A stretch of DNA of 64,000 bases from Sphingobium trunci (GCF_022664535.1 NZ_JAKUJY010000003.1:1-64000), one strand, 5' to 3'. Shown: positions 1 through 8,318, counted from the first letter of the stretch. The notes: a model not told the origin generated them from the sequence alone. Made by a program: numbers and translations.

Positions 1-1122
1 CAGATTGGTTATCGCTCTTGGCTGGGCGGCAATTTGGACGCGCTTGATCAGCGGTTCGATTTCGATGCGATGCAGAAAGCGGCGCTCGCGTCCGATCCTG
101 GGCCGACCCGCACGTCCGAGACGAACTTCGCCGGTTTCCTGGAGGCTAATGGCGTGGCCCAACTTGCGGGCCGCGATCTCAAGGTGAATTTGGGCGTTCG
201 TGGCGTCAATACGAAGCAGAAGGTGAGCTATGTCTTCAATGGCACCCCCATAGTAAACGACCACAGCTACTTTGAACTGTTGCCGTCCCTGAATGCTTCC
301 TATGATCTCGGCGGCAATCTTCTCGCGCGGTTCTCGGCCAGTCGGACGATGACGCGTCCTGATCCTTCTTCCATCGAACCTGTAACTAATGTCAGCCTGA
401 CGGGCGATGTCAGTAGGGGCAATCCTGATCTTCAGCCATATTTCTCCAATGCAGTCGACCTTGGCCTTGAATGGTATTATGCACAGGGTGCGGCTTTGAC
501 GCTGGCCGGGTTCTACAAAAATATCCAGAACTTTGTTGCGCCGGTTTCCTTTCAAGCGCCCTTCCGCAATGCAGGCGTTCCGCTCTCGGCGCTTGACCCT
601 CAGATCGTCCGCGGCTTGGTGAACGGACTCGACACTTTGGTAACTTTCTCGACGGCCGAGAATGTGCAAGACCGTCAAACGCTCAAGGGGGTCGAAATCG
701 GGTTCCAGCAGCCCTTGTCTTTCGTTGTTCGCGGCCTTGGCTTCGTCGGTAATGCAACATATGTCGAAGCCAACAAGAATACGCGGATCAATGGATTGTC
801 GCGCTACGCTTTCAATGTCACGGGTTATTACGAGCGTGACGACGTCAACTTCAGAATCTCCTATAATTATCGTTCGAAATATGCTTTACAGATCGGTCCC
901 GTCCAGGATGGACTTCCTGACTCCATCATCACGCGAGGCCGCGGCCAGCTTGATCTGTCATCAAGCTATAAGCTGCCGTTCCTGAAGGAACTTTCGCTGA
1001 CGTTCGAAGCCATCAACCTTACCAACTCGGATGAATATTCCTATTTCGGCGTTGAAAACCGGCTGGCTGTCTATCGTAGGCCTGGGCGCCAGTTTTTCTT
1101 CGGAGTTCGGGGAAGCTTCTAA
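1..1122 (+). CDS. TonB-dependent receptor, C-terminal part (5' end outside window)
   Basis: This is the outer-membrane beta-barrel end of a TonB-dependent receptor. The reading frame is open from base 1, so the signal peptide, TonB box and plug lie to the left of the window. About 373 residues are visible. They contain the barrel stretch SRTMTRPDPSSIEP followed by RGNPDLQPY, which is characteristic of the TonB-Xanth-Caul subfamily, and the protein ends with an aromatic final strand (VRGSF), as expected for outer-membrane barrels. It lies directly upstream of sugar genes on the same strand, so import of a fucose-containing saccharide is likely but inferred. A strong hairpin follows the stop codon. 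Confidence 0.9.
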   Translation, partial: QIGYRSWLGGNLDALDQRFDFDAMQKAALASDPGPTRTSETNFAGFLEANGVAQLAGRDLKVNLGVRGVNTKQKVSYVFNGTPIVNDHSYFELLPSLNASYDLGGNLLARFSASRTMTRPDPSSIEPVTNVSLTGDVSRGNPDLQPYFSNAVDLGLEWYYAQGAALTLAGFYKNIQNFVAPVSFQAPFRNAGVPLSALDPQIVRGLVNGLDTLVTFSTAENVQDRQTLKGVEIGFQQPLSFVVRGLGFVGNATYVEANKNTRINGLSRYAFNVTGYYERDDVNFRISYNYRSKYALQIGPVQDGLPDSIITRGRGQLDLSSSYKLPFLKELSLTFEAINLTNSDEYSYFGVENRLAVYRRPGRQFFFGVRGSF

Positions 1123-1141
1123 GGTTTAGCCGGAAGGTCGC

Positions 1142-1174
1142 AGAGGAGCGCGGTGCAGCGTGCCGCGCTCCTCT
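1142..1174 (+). terminator. Hairpin terminator after the receptor gene
   Basis: A perfect 12-bp inverted repeat (AGAGGAGCGCGG and its complement) with a 9-base loop begins 20 bases after the receptor stop codon. The following bases are AT-rich (ATAAAATTA), with only a weak T-run. It probably separates the receptor transcript from the downstream operon. Confidence 0.75.
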
Positions 1175-1263
1175 ATAAAATTACGATGATCATATTATTT
1201 ATAATTGAAAATTACCTAAGTTTTTATCTGAAAAATCTTATAATTGTGGTGGTTTTCATTATG

Positions 1264-1279
1264 ATATTCAATGGAATAT
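1264..1279. promoter_or_regulatory. Inverted repeat in AT-rich promoter region, candidate operator
   Basis: ATATTC and GAATAT flank a 4-base spacer within the very AT-rich 1175-1352 region. The region also carries a related partial copy (ATGGAATAAAAT near 1310) and ATTAT-CATGA-ATAAT near 1290. It is the only promoter-like region before the mannitol-dehydrogenase-family gene. Regulator binding is inferred from symmetry alone. Confidence 0.35.
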
Positions 1280-1352
1280 AATCGAAATTATCATGAATAA
1301 TATGGAATAAAATCCTATTAAAATCAATTTCGGATCTTGGAAAAGATTGATT

Positions 1353-2828
1353 ATGAACCGGCTTTCCTCCTCTAACTGCGATGTTCTACCGGATACCGTA
1401 TTGCGTCCAAGCTATGACCGTGCGTCGGTGACCTGTGGAGTGGTCCATCTGGGGATCGGTGCTTTTCATCGCGCTCACCAGGCAGAGATATTCGAAGATG
1501 CGCTTGAGAGTGGGGATCTCCGTTGGGGAATCTGCGCAGCTTCGTTACGATCCGCCTCGGTGCGTGATCAACTGGAACCGCAAGACGGGCTCTATACGAT
1601 GGTCGTGCGCGACGGTGCGATCGAGCGGCGCCGGATCATCGGAGCCGTCCAACAGGTCATCGTTGCCACCGAGCAACCGGAACAGTTGCTGGCCGCTCTG
1701 TCTGCCGAGTACACCCACATCGTGACCCTGACCATTACCGAAAAGGGCTACAAGCTGGATTCGTTGACGGGCGCGTTGATTGAAGACGATCCGCAGGTCG
1801 CCCGCGATATTGCTTCGCTGGAACGGCCGCAAACCGCGCCGGGCTATCTCGTGGCGGCCTTGAGCCGCCGCCGCGCAGCCGGTCTGCGCCCTTTTACGGC
1901 AATCTCCTGTGACAATCTGCCTCGAAATGGACAGCGCCTGCGCAATGCCGTGCTGGAGCTTGCCCGGCGCCATGATCCGGCGCTGGCGGACTGGATCGCC
2001 ATAACCTGCGCATTTCCGGAAACGATGGTGGACCGCATTGTTCCTGCCACCACGGCCGGGGATATTGCCGCTCTGGCCGATCACCTGGGCGTTGAGGACC
2101 GGGGGATGGTCAAAACCGAGCCGTTCACACAGTGGGTCATCGAAGATCGATTCAGCAGTGCGCGCCCTGCATTCGGGTCTGGCGTCCAGCTCACGGCCGC
2201 TGTAGGTCCCTGGGAAGAGGCGAAATTGAGGCTCCTCAACGGTGCCCATAGCGCTCTCGCCTATCTTGGCGGTTTGGCAGGCATCGATTATATCCACGAA
2301 GTGCTGGCGCTGCCTGATGCACGAACATTCGTCGAAGCGCTCTGGGATGAAGCGGAGGCCACATTGTCGCCGCCGAACGGACTGAATATCGCGGCCTATC
2401 GCCGTGATCTCATGGCGCGGTTCGAAAATCCGACTCTCCGGCATCAGACAAGACAGATCGCCATGGACGGTTCGCAGAAACTTCCGCAGCGTCTGCTCGC
2501 CACGATCCGGGCGCGTTTGGCAAAAGATCAGGCAAGCCATTCGCTTGTCCTGGCGGTTGCGGCCTGGATCCGATGGCAACATGGCCGGAACGATCTGGGT
2601 GAACCCTTTGCTATTGACGATCCACTTGCCGCGCCGCTTGCCGAAGCCCTGGCAGGAGCTTCGACCCCTGCCGAGCGGGTTGACGCAATCCTCGCCATGG
2701 ATGCGATAATTCCGGTGGAACTCAGGCAGGATGCGCGTTTTCGTGAGGCGCTCGTTGAAAAGCTCGGAGCGCTTGAAGCAAATGGCGCGCTGGCCACTCT
2801 CGCTGGGTATCGGCAGGCATCGGCTTGA
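1353..2828 (+). CDS. Mannitol dehydrogenase family oxidoreductase (fructuronate/tagaturonate reductase-like)
   Basis: This is a 491-residue NAD(P)-dependent polyol or hexuronate oxidoreductase of the long-chain mannitol dehydrogenase family (UxuB, UxaB, MtlK relatives). The N-terminal Rossmann stretch GVVHLGIGAFHRAHQ is near residues 30-45. The family active site K-x5-N-x2-H is seen as KLRLLNGAHSALAYLG near residue 290. Length is typical. The ATG at 1353 is chosen over the upstream TTG because GGAAAAG stands 7 bases before it. The gene opens the fucose-type operon; known relatives reduce keto-uronates such as fructuronate. The exact substrate cannot be read from the sequence, and a role on a fucose- or galactose-derived acid is possible. 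Confidence 0.85.
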   Translation: MNRLSSSNCDVLPDTVLRPSYDRASVTCGVVHLGIGAFHRAHQAEIFEDALESGDLRWGICAASLRSASVRDQLEPQDGLYTMVVRDGAIERRRIIGAVQQVIVATEQPEQLLAALSAEYTHIVTLTITEKGYKLDSLTGALIEDDPQVARDIASLERPQTAPGYLVAALSRRRAAGLRPFTAISCDNLPRNGQRLRNAVLELARRHDPALADWIAITCAFPETMVDRIVPATTAGDIAALADHLGVEDRGMVKTEPFTQWVIEDRFSSARPAFGSGVQLTAAVGPWEEAKLRLLNGAHSALAYLGGLAGIDYIHEVLALPDARTFVEALWDEAEATLSPPNGLNIAAYRRDLMARFENPTLRHQTRQIAMDGSQKLPQRLLATIRARLAKDQASHSLVLAVAAWIRWQHGRNDLGEPFAIDDPLAAPLAEALAGASTPAERVDAILAMDAIIPVELRQDARFREALVEKLGALEANGALATLAGYRQASA

Positions 2829-2891
2829 AGATCCCTGTTCGATCCGTGAATTCCGCGTCAATCCCCTGGCCTCTCATCATGGAGCGATCAT

Positions 2892-3227
2892 ATGGCCCGC
2901 AGAATATGCTTTGCGCTTGATCTCATGGACGACGCCGAACTGATCCGGGAATATGAAGCGCGTCATCGCCCCGGAGCTGTATGGCCGGGGGTGATTGCGA
3001 ATATTCGCAAAACGGGATTCCTGGCGATGGAGATCTGGAGGGTCGGAGACCGCATGGTTATGGTTGCCGAAGTGCAGGATGATTGGCCGCGCCCGCTCGA
3101 AGCCTCCGAGCGGATGATCGATGAGCGCTGGGAAAGTGCCATGGATCACTATCAGAAGCGACTGCCTTTCGCGCTGCCCGGCGAGAAGTGGGTGCCGATG
3201 ACGAGGCTATTTTCGTTAAATGAGTGA
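2892..3227 (+). CDS. L-rhamnose mutarotase family protein (probable L-fucose mutarotase)
   Basis: This small 111-residue protein belongs to the RhaM/YiiL mutarotase family (DUF718), which interconverts sugar anomers. Visible family features are the N-terminal strand RICFALDLMDD, YEARHRPGAVWPGV with the conserved His, FLAMEIWRVGDRMVMVAE, and the Trp-rich C-terminal part (DERWESAMDHYQ). A GGAG ribosome site lies about 7 bases before the ATG. It sits between a dehydrogenase and a FucP-type transporter. Members of this family are found in oxidative L-fucose loci as well as rhamnose loci, so L-fucose is the favoured substrate by context. A second copy is at 16628-16996. Confidence 0.8.
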   Translation: MARRICFALDLMDDAELIREYEARHRPGAVWPGVIANIRKTGFLAMEIWRVGDRMVMVAEVQDDWPRPLEASERMIDERWESAMDHYQKRLPFALPGEKWVPMTRLFSLNE

Positions 3228-3400
3228 TCGAAGCATGGCGTTCTGTCGGCAGACGCGGATTCGCTCGCGAAGTTCAGCCGATTGGTGGAACGGACTTCAG
3301 ATTGTCGTTGCCATTCGCGGCTCCTTGAGATAATTTCTCACATATGAAAACGTGTTGGAGGGATGAATGAACCTAGCATGGCGTGTTTTCCTAAGCGATT

Positions 3401-3423
3401 GTAACCGGGTGGAATCCGGTTAC
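3401..3423. promoter_or_regulatory. 23-bp palindrome upstream of fucP, candidate operator or hairpin
   Basis: GTAACCGG and CCGGTTAC form perfect 8-bp arms around a 7-base spacer, ending 35 bases before the fucP start. The 231-base gap 3228-3458 otherwise shows no gene, so this is likely where a second promoter or control point of the operon lies. There is no T-run, so an operator is more likely than a terminator. Confidence 0.45.
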
Positions 3424-3458
3424 GCATGTGAAGCCGGATTTTTCTTGGGTCTCGGGCC

Positions 3459-4781
3459 ATGGCTGTGATGCCGCTTGAAATGGCCCCGGCCGGAATGCCG
3501 GCGAATGCCGCTTCGAGTGTGACAGAACGGCGCCTGCATCCTGCGCTCGTCATTACGGTTGCGCTTTTCTTCCTTTGGGGAATGGCCAACAACCTGAACG
3601 ATATTCTGATCGCCCAGTTTCGCAAGGCCTTCACGCTATCGGATTTCGGGACGAGTTTTGTCCAGCAGGTCTTCTATCTCGGCTATTTCCTGTTCGCCAT
3701 CCCGGCTTCGATGATGTTGCGGCGCTATGGCTACAAGGCGGGAATTGTTACGGGATTGCTTCTTTATGGGGGTGGGGCGTTGCTGTTCTATCCGGCTGCT
3801 CTTGCAAGTGCCTATCAGCTCTTTCTGGCGGCTTTATTCGTGATTGCCGCAGGACTTGCATTTCTTGAAACCTCAGCCAATCCGCTCATGACGGAATTTG
3901 GTGATCCGGCGACTGCGGCGCGCCGGCTGAACTGGGCGCAGGCGGCCAATCCTCTCGGGGCGATTACTGGGATCCTGATCGGCCGCAATTTCATCCTTTC
4001 GGGCATTGAGCATGACGAACGGACACTTGCGACCATGGGGGAAGCAGCCCGTTCGGCCTTCTACAAGGCGGAAGTGCAGGCGGTGGCGACTCCCTATGTG
4101 GTGATCGCCATTGTCGTCCTGCTGTTCGCTGCCGCGGCTGCGCTGGTCTCCTTTCCCGGCAGCTCCACCCATGGTGGTCATGATGGGCAGACGGGCAGCT
4201 TCAGGGACATTTTGCGCCGTCCAAGGGTGGTCGGTGCCATGGCGGCGCAATTCTTCTATGTTGGTGCGCAGGTCGGACTTTGGAGCTTTACAATCCGCTA
4301 CGCGCAGGCGAATGTCGGCATGGCCGAACGCAGTGGCGCGGATGCGCTTTTCGTTTCCTTATTGCTTTTTTCCACTGGCCGTTTTCTCGGCACGGCTCTG
4401 ATGGCGCGCGTGCCTCCTGTCCGGTTGCTGGCTATCTTCGCCGCCGTGTCCCTGGCCTTGGCAATAGTGGCCGGAACTATTGGCGGCAGGATTGGACTGT
4501 ATGCAATGGTTTCGGCGAGTTTCTTCATGTCGATCCAGTTTCCGACTATCTTCGCATTAGGAGTGGAAGGTTTGGGATCTCTTCGCCGGGTGGGTTCTTC
4601 GCTGATCATCATGACGATCATTGGCGGTGCGGCACTTACCGCACTCATGGGACTGGTGTCCGATCTGGCGGGTATTGCGACGGCAATGCTGGTCCCGGCC
4701 TTCGGCTTCGCGGTCGTCATGGCCTTCGCGATCTGGTGCATACGCACCCGTGAAGCCGATCAATTCAGGGAATTGTCATGA
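3459..4781 (+). CDS. fucP: FucP-type L-fucose:H+ symporter (MFS)
   Basis: This 440-residue major facilitator protein has about 12 hydrophobic segments and would import L-fucose with a proton across the inner membrane. Family hallmarks are FLWGMANNLNDILI near residue 36, the FLETSANPL motif near residue 137, and RRLNWAQAANPLGAITG near residue 157; the last two are signatures of the FucP/glucose-galactose transporter branch. An acidic residue in the first helix (the D of NLND) corresponds to the proton-coupling Asp of E. coli FucP. Its stop codon overlaps (ATGA) the start of a 41-codon remnant ORF, and the lactonase follows. Other 6-deoxy or galacto sugars remain possible substrates. Confidence 0.85.
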   Translation: MAVMPLEMAPAGMPANAASSVTERRLHPALVITVALFFLWGMANNLNDILIAQFRKAFTLSDFGTSFVQQVFYLGYFLFAIPASMMLRRYGYKAGIVTGLLLYGGGALLFYPAALASAYQLFLAALFVIAAGLAFLETSANPLMTEFGDPATAARRLNWAQAANPLGAITGILIGRNFILSGIEHDERTLATMGEAARSAFYKAEVQAVATPYVVIAIVVLLFAAAAALVSFPGSSTHGGHDGQTGSFRDILRRPRVVGAMAAQFFYVGAQVGLWSFTIRYAQANVGMAERSGADALFVSLLLFSTGRFLGTALMARVPPVRLLAIFAAVSLALAIVAGTIGGRIGLYAMVSASFFMSIQFPTIFALGVEGLGSLRRVGSSLIIMTIIGGAALTALMGLVSDLAGIATAMLVPAFGFAVVMAFAIWCIRTREADQFRELS

Positions 4782-4903
4782 CCCGGTTGGTCAGGAAGGG
4801 CTCGGTCATCTCAGGGGCTGGGCTGACGCTGTCCACGGTCTCGGACGGTGATGGTCATTCCATGGGTAGCCCTCATCCCATCGACTGCAGGGCCCGCCAG
4901 TGA
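4778..4903 (+). pseudogene. 41-codon ORF, apparent internally deleted SDR gene
   Basis: An uninterrupted ATG-to-TGA ORF fills the whole space between fucP and the lactonase gene. Its start overlaps the fucP stop (ATGA) and its stop overlaps the lactonase ATG (TGATG), the geometry of a true operon gene. The N-terminus MTRLVRKGSVISGAG resembles the start of short-chain dehydrogenases (M-x-RL-x2-K-x-A-x-ITGAG), and the later DGDGHSMGS resembles the usual SDR C-terminal VDGG-x-S-M. The simplest reading is an SDR of about 250 codons that lost its middle in frame. Alternatively it is a genuine small protein, or it survives only as a translational-coupling bridge. No cofactor glycine triad beyond GAG and no catalytic YxxxK remain, so it cannot be an active dehydrogenase. 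Confidence 0.45.
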
Positions 4904-5778
4904 TGCGGCCAACGTTCGTCGATGCGCACCTGCATCTGTGGGACAGGGCGCGACTGCGCTATCCTTGGCTGAAGGGCGAGGACAAGGCGGCGATCGCGTC
5001 TACATATCTGATCGCCGACTACCGCGAGGAGACTGCAGCTTGGAACGTTGCCGCAGCTGTGCACGTCGAAGCCGGCGCGCATGCGGGCGATGCTGAAGCC
5101 GAGACCGACTGGCTGAACGCTGCCGCCGATCAAGAAGGCTTGCTTGCGGGGTTGGTGGTGCAGGTTGCGCTCAACGATCCGGATATAGAGGGCGTGCTGG
5201 AACGGCAGGCAGCTCGTCCTCGGGTCAAGGGGGTGCGTCATCTCATCAACTGGCACTCCGATCCGGCGAGGCAGGTCTATCCCGCCGATCTCACTCTGGA
5301 TCCGGCCTGGCGGCGAGGCTTTGCCGCGCTGGCGCGACATGGCTTGAGCTACGATTTTCATGGTTTCCCGCCGCAGCTTGCTGGATTGGCGGAGGTCGCT
5401 GCCGCTCATCCGGACGTACAGGTGGTTGTCAATCATCTTGGAATGCCGATTCGGACGGATGGCCTGGAACAATGGCGCGCGGGAATCCGGGCTTTGGCTG
5501 CGATGCCGCAGGTATCGATCAAGCTATCCGGGGCCGGCTTTGTCCATAGCCCTTTTGACCCTCTGACATTTGGCGACCTGATGTACGAGCTTGTCGAAGC
5601 CTTTGGCTGCCGTCGTGCGATGGTGGCTTCCAACTTCCCCACAGACCGGCTGTTCGCCTCACTGGACTGCACGCTGCGTGCCTATGAGGCACTGTTCAGC
5701 GGCTTTTCAGGTGAAGATCGGGCTGATCTGTGGGGTCGTAACGCGAACCGCATCTATCGATTGGATTTGAAGCTGTGA
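4903..5778 (+). CDS. Amidohydrolase-family sugar lactonase (probable L-fuconolactonase)
   Basis: This 291-residue TIM-barrel amidohydrolase of the COG3618 group hydrolyses sugar-acid lactones such as L-fucono-1,5-lactone. The metal-binding start is DAHLHLWD at residues 7-14. Further family marks are the substrate-facing stretch VKGVRHLINW near residue 105, the VVNHLGMP histidine near residue 175, and MVASNFPTDRLF near residue 245 in place of the more usual GSDWP. It lies between the transporter and the dehydrogenase expected to form its substrate. The ATG at 4903 is preferred to the GTG one codon earlier because it overlaps the preceding stop. Confidence 0.82.
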   Translation: MRPTFVDAHLHLWDRARLRYPWLKGEDKAAIASTYLIADYREETAAWNVAAAVHVEAGAHAGDAEAETDWLNAAADQEGLLAGLVVQVALNDPDIEGVLERQAARPRVKGVRHLINWHSDPARQVYPADLTLDPAWRRGFAALARHGLSYDFHGFPPQLAGLAEVAAAHPDVQVVVNHLGMPIRTDGLEQWRAGIRALAAMPQVSIKLSGAGFVHSPFDPLTFGDLMYELVEAFGCRRAMVASNFPTDRLFASLDCTLRAYEALFSGFSGEDRADLWGRNANRIYRLDLKL

Positions 5779-6809
5779 ACGAGATAGCCCGCCGGCCGAT
5801 CGGCAAAACGCGGCTCCAGGTTGAGGAACTGGGTTTCGGCGCCGGGACGCTCGGGAATTTATATCGTCCCGTATCGGATGAAGCGGCGCGTGCCGCGCTG
5901 GAAGCTGCGTTAGGCGCGGGCATGCGTTATATCGATACGGCGCCGCATTATGGCCGCGGCCTGTCCGAAAGGCGTGTCGGTGATAGTGTGCGCCTCAGGC
6001 CGGACGTGATCGTCTCGACCAAGGTTGGGCGCTTGATGTTGCCGGACGGAAGCATCACGGACGATCGGGAGCGCGACGGATTCCGATCTCCGATGCCCTT
6101 CCGCAAGCATTATGATTACAGTCATGACGGCATTTTGCGCAGTCATGAGGACAGTCTGCAGCGGCTGGGGCTGGATCATGTCGATATTCTTTACGTCCAT
6201 GATATCGGCAGCCTGACTCATGGCGAACGGCACGCCTTTTATTGGGAACAGCTGACCAAAGGAGGCGGCCTGAAGGCACTGGAACGGCTGCGTGCCGAAG
6301 GGACGGTGGCGGCCGTGGGCATCGGTGTCAACGAAATTGCCGTCTGCATGGATGTCATGCGGGAAATCGATCTCGACGCGATCCTGCTCGCCGGGCGCTA
6401 TACTCTACTTGAGCAGAGCGCCATGGATGAATTGCTGCCTGCCTGCGCCTTGGCGGGAACGTCAATCATTGTCGGTGGCCCTTATAACAGCGGCATTCTG
6501 GCGACAGGCACGCGAGGCGGCGGAATGTTACATTATGACTATGAGACAGCATCCGAGGAAGTGGTGAACCGTGTTCGGCTCATCGAGGATGTCGCCGAAC
6601 GGTACGGCGTCCCCTTGCCAGCTGCTGCGCTGCAATTCGTCTTGGCACATCCTCAGGTCGTATGCGTGCTCCCCGGACTGGGGAGTGCCGAACGCGTGGA
6701 GGCGACGATCCGCCTTTACCGCCAAGTCATCCCCGAGGCATTCTGGGCGGAACTGTATGATCGGCGCCTCGTGCGAAGCGACGCGCCCATGCCGGGAGGT
6801 TCAGCATGA
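5775..6809 (+). CDS. Aldo/keto reductase, probable L-fucose (D-threo-aldose) 1-dehydrogenase
   Basis: This 344-residue NAD(P)-dependent aldo/keto reductase probably oxidises L-fucose at C1 to L-fucono-lactone. The catalytic tetrad is visible: Asp and Tyr in DTAPHYGRG near residues 54-59, Lys in STKVG near residue 83, and His in YVHDIG near residue 141. The family closely resembles D-threo-aldose 1-dehydrogenases of oxidative fucose pathways. The GTG start overlaps the lactonase stop (GTGA), so the two are coupled. A clear paralogue with the same N-terminal pattern (VN-D/E-I) lies at 12758-13780 in the opposing operon. Specificity for fucose over arabinose or galactose is inferred from neighbours. 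Confidence 0.83.
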   Translation: MNEIARRPIGKTRLQVEELGFGAGTLGNLYRPVSDEAARAALEAALGAGMRYIDTAPHYGRGLSERRVGDSVRLRPDVIVSTKVGRLMLPDGSITDDRERDGFRSPMPFRKHYDYSHDGILRSHEDSLQRLGLDHVDILYVHDIGSLTHGERHAFYWEQLTKGGGLKALERLRAEGTVAAVGIGVNEIAVCMDVMREIDLDAILLAGRYTLLEQSAMDELLPACALAGTSIIVGGPYNSGILATGTRGGGMLHYDYETASEEVVNRVRLIEDVAERYGVPLPAAALQFVLAHPQVVCVLPGLGSAERVEATIRLYRQVIPEAFWAELYDRRLVRSDAPMPGGSA

Positions 6810-7105
6810 ATCCCACAGCGATCCGGCTGTCGCCCTTGGACAATGTAGCAGTTTGCTGCCGCCCAATCGAAGCGGGTGAACGCATCCTCGTGGAAGAACG
6901 GGAACTCGTGATAGATGTAGCCGTACCGATCGGTCACAAGGTAGCGTTCGTCGATCTGAAAAAGGGCGACAAGGTTCGCAAATACGGCATGCCTATTGGT
7001 TCGGTGACCGTTGATGCGCCCGCGGGCTCCTGGGTCCACCTGCACAATATGAAAAGCGACTATTTGCCGGCGCACATGCGCGACGCGGCTGGAGATCAGG
7101 CATGA
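6806..7105 (+). CDS. UxaA-family dehydratase small subunit (SAF domain)
   Basis: This 99-residue protein matches the N-terminal SAF domain of altronate/galactarate dehydratases (UxaA family). Family marks are AIRLSPLDNVAVCCRPIEAG at the start, IGHKVAFVDLKKGDKVRKYG in the middle, and the HLHN metal-site residues at about 79-82. In many bacteria this domain is fused to the large catalytic domain; here it is a separate gene overlapping the aldo/keto reductase (ATGA) and the large subunit (ATGA). The pair would dehydrate an aldonate. In the Campylobacter jejuni fucose locus a split UxaA pair occupies a similar place, so L-fuconate is the expected substrate. Confidence 0.82.
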   Translation: MNPTAIRLSPLDNVAVCCRPIEAGERILVEERELVIDVAVPIGHKVAFVDLKKGDKVRKYGMPIGSVTVDAPAGSWVHLHNMKSDYLPAHMRDAAGDQA

Positions 7106-8301
7106 TGAGCGGTTGGCTGCGTTCGGATGGACGCAAAGGCATCAGAAATGCGATCGTGGTCGTGTATCTTGTCGAATGCGCCCATCACGTGGCACGGCGC
7201 ATCGTCGATGCGGCCGCCGATCCTAGAGTACAACTCATCGGCTTTCCGGGTTGCTATCCCAATGATTATGCGCTGGGCATGATGAAGGCCCTGACCACCC
7301 ATCCCAATGTCGGCGGCGTGGTTCTCCTTTCGCTTGGCTGCGAAAGTTTCAATCGGGAGGCATTGGCCGCAAACGCGCAACAGAATGACCGTCCGGTGGA
7401 AACGGTTGTCATTCAGGAGGCTGGCGGAACCCGCAAGGCGATTGAAGCGGGAATTGCGGCTGTTGCACGCGTGCGCAACCTTGTGGACGAACAGGCGGTC
7501 AGGGTGCCCCTGAATATATCGGAACTGGTCATAGGCACAATCTGCGGAGGATCGGACGGTACCAGCGGTATAACGGGCAATCCCGCGGTCGGTCGCGCCT
7601 TTGATACCCTTATTGATGCTGGTGCGATATGTATCTTCGAGGAAACCGGCGAAATGATCGGTTGCGAAGGGCATATGGCCGAGCGCGCGGCGACGCCACA
7701 GATAGCAGAGGCGCTCGTCGCCTCGGTGCACAAGGCCGAGCGTTATTATCGTGCGATGGGCTATGGCAGCTTCTCTCCGGGCAATGCCGAAGGCGGCCTC
7801 ACCAGCCAGGAGGAGAAATCGGCCGGAGCCTATGCCAAGTCGGGCAGCCGACCGATAGACGGCGTCATACTGCCAGCCGAGCGTGCACCCGGGCCCGGCC
7901 TCTATCTGCTGGATGTAGTGCCTCCCGGAGATCCGAAATTCGGCTTCCCCAATATCGTGGATAATGCCGAGATCGGAGAACTGATCGCCTGTGGCGCTCA
8001 CATCAATCTCTTTGTGACCGGACGCGGCTCGGTCGTCGGATCGGCAATTTCCCCGGTCGTCAAGATTTGTGCGAATCCGGAGACCTTCCGTCGCATGGAG
8101 GGAGACATGGATATCGATGCCGGCCGTATCCTGGAGGGGAGGGCTACGTTGGATGAGGTCGGAAAGGAAATCGTGGCCCTGATCGAAGCGGTCGCACAGG
8201 GGCAGGCGACCAGGTCGGAAGAGTTGGGTCATCAAGAGTTCGTCCTCACCTACAAGTCTTCCGCTCCTTCAGGACCGTCTTGCATGCCCAACGCGGCCTG
8301 A
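7102..8301 (+). CDS. UxaA-family dehydratase large subunit (probable L-fuconate dehydratase)
   Basis: This 399-residue protein is the catalytic C-terminal part of the altronate dehydratase (UxaA/GarD) family, iron- or other divalent-metal-dependent enzymes that convert aldonates to 2-keto-3-deoxy-aldonates. Visible features are YLVECAHHVARRI near residue 24, the LSLGCESFN stretch near residue 78, the ICGGSDGTSGITGNPAVG loop near residue 150, and TGRGSVVGSAISPVVKICAN near residue 310. Its start overlaps the small-subunit stop. The product would be 2-keto-3-deoxy-L-fuconate if the substrate is L-fuconate. D-altronate is the classical substrate and cannot be excluded by sequence alone. Confidence 0.82.
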   Translation: MMSGWLRSDGRKGIRNAIVVVYLVECAHHVARRIVDAAADPRVQLIGFPGCYPNDYALGMMKALTTHPNVGGVVLLSLGCESFNREALAANAQQNDRPVETVVIQEAGGTRKAIEAGIAAVARVRNLVDEQAVRVPLNISELVIGTICGGSDGTSGITGNPAVGRAFDTLIDAGAICIFEETGEMIGCEGHMAERAATPQIAEALVASVHKAERYYRAMGYGSFSPGNAEGGLTSQEEKSAGAYAKSGSRPIDGVILPAERAPGPGLYLLDVVPPGDPKFGFPNIVDNAEIGELIACGAHINLFVTGRGSVVGSAISPVVKICANPETFRRMEGDMDIDAGRILEGRATLDEVGKEIVALIEAVAQGQATRSEELGHQEFVLTYKSSAPSGPSCMPNAA

Positions 8302-8318
8302 TGCTCATCAATGAGCAT
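8301..8318. promoter_or_regulatory. 18-bp palindrome just after the dehydratase stop
   Basis: ATGCTCAT and ATGAGCAT form perfect 8-bp arms around CA, beginning in the last base of the dehydratase stop codon. There is no T-run. It could be an operator for the following 100-base gap or a transcript-stabilising hairpin between the dehydratase and alcohol dehydrogenase genes. Confidence 0.4.

Noticed and set aside
1545..2861. 438-codon open frame on the minus strand
   Set aside because: It is antisense to the mannitol-dehydrogenase-family gene, which has its active-site motif intact.
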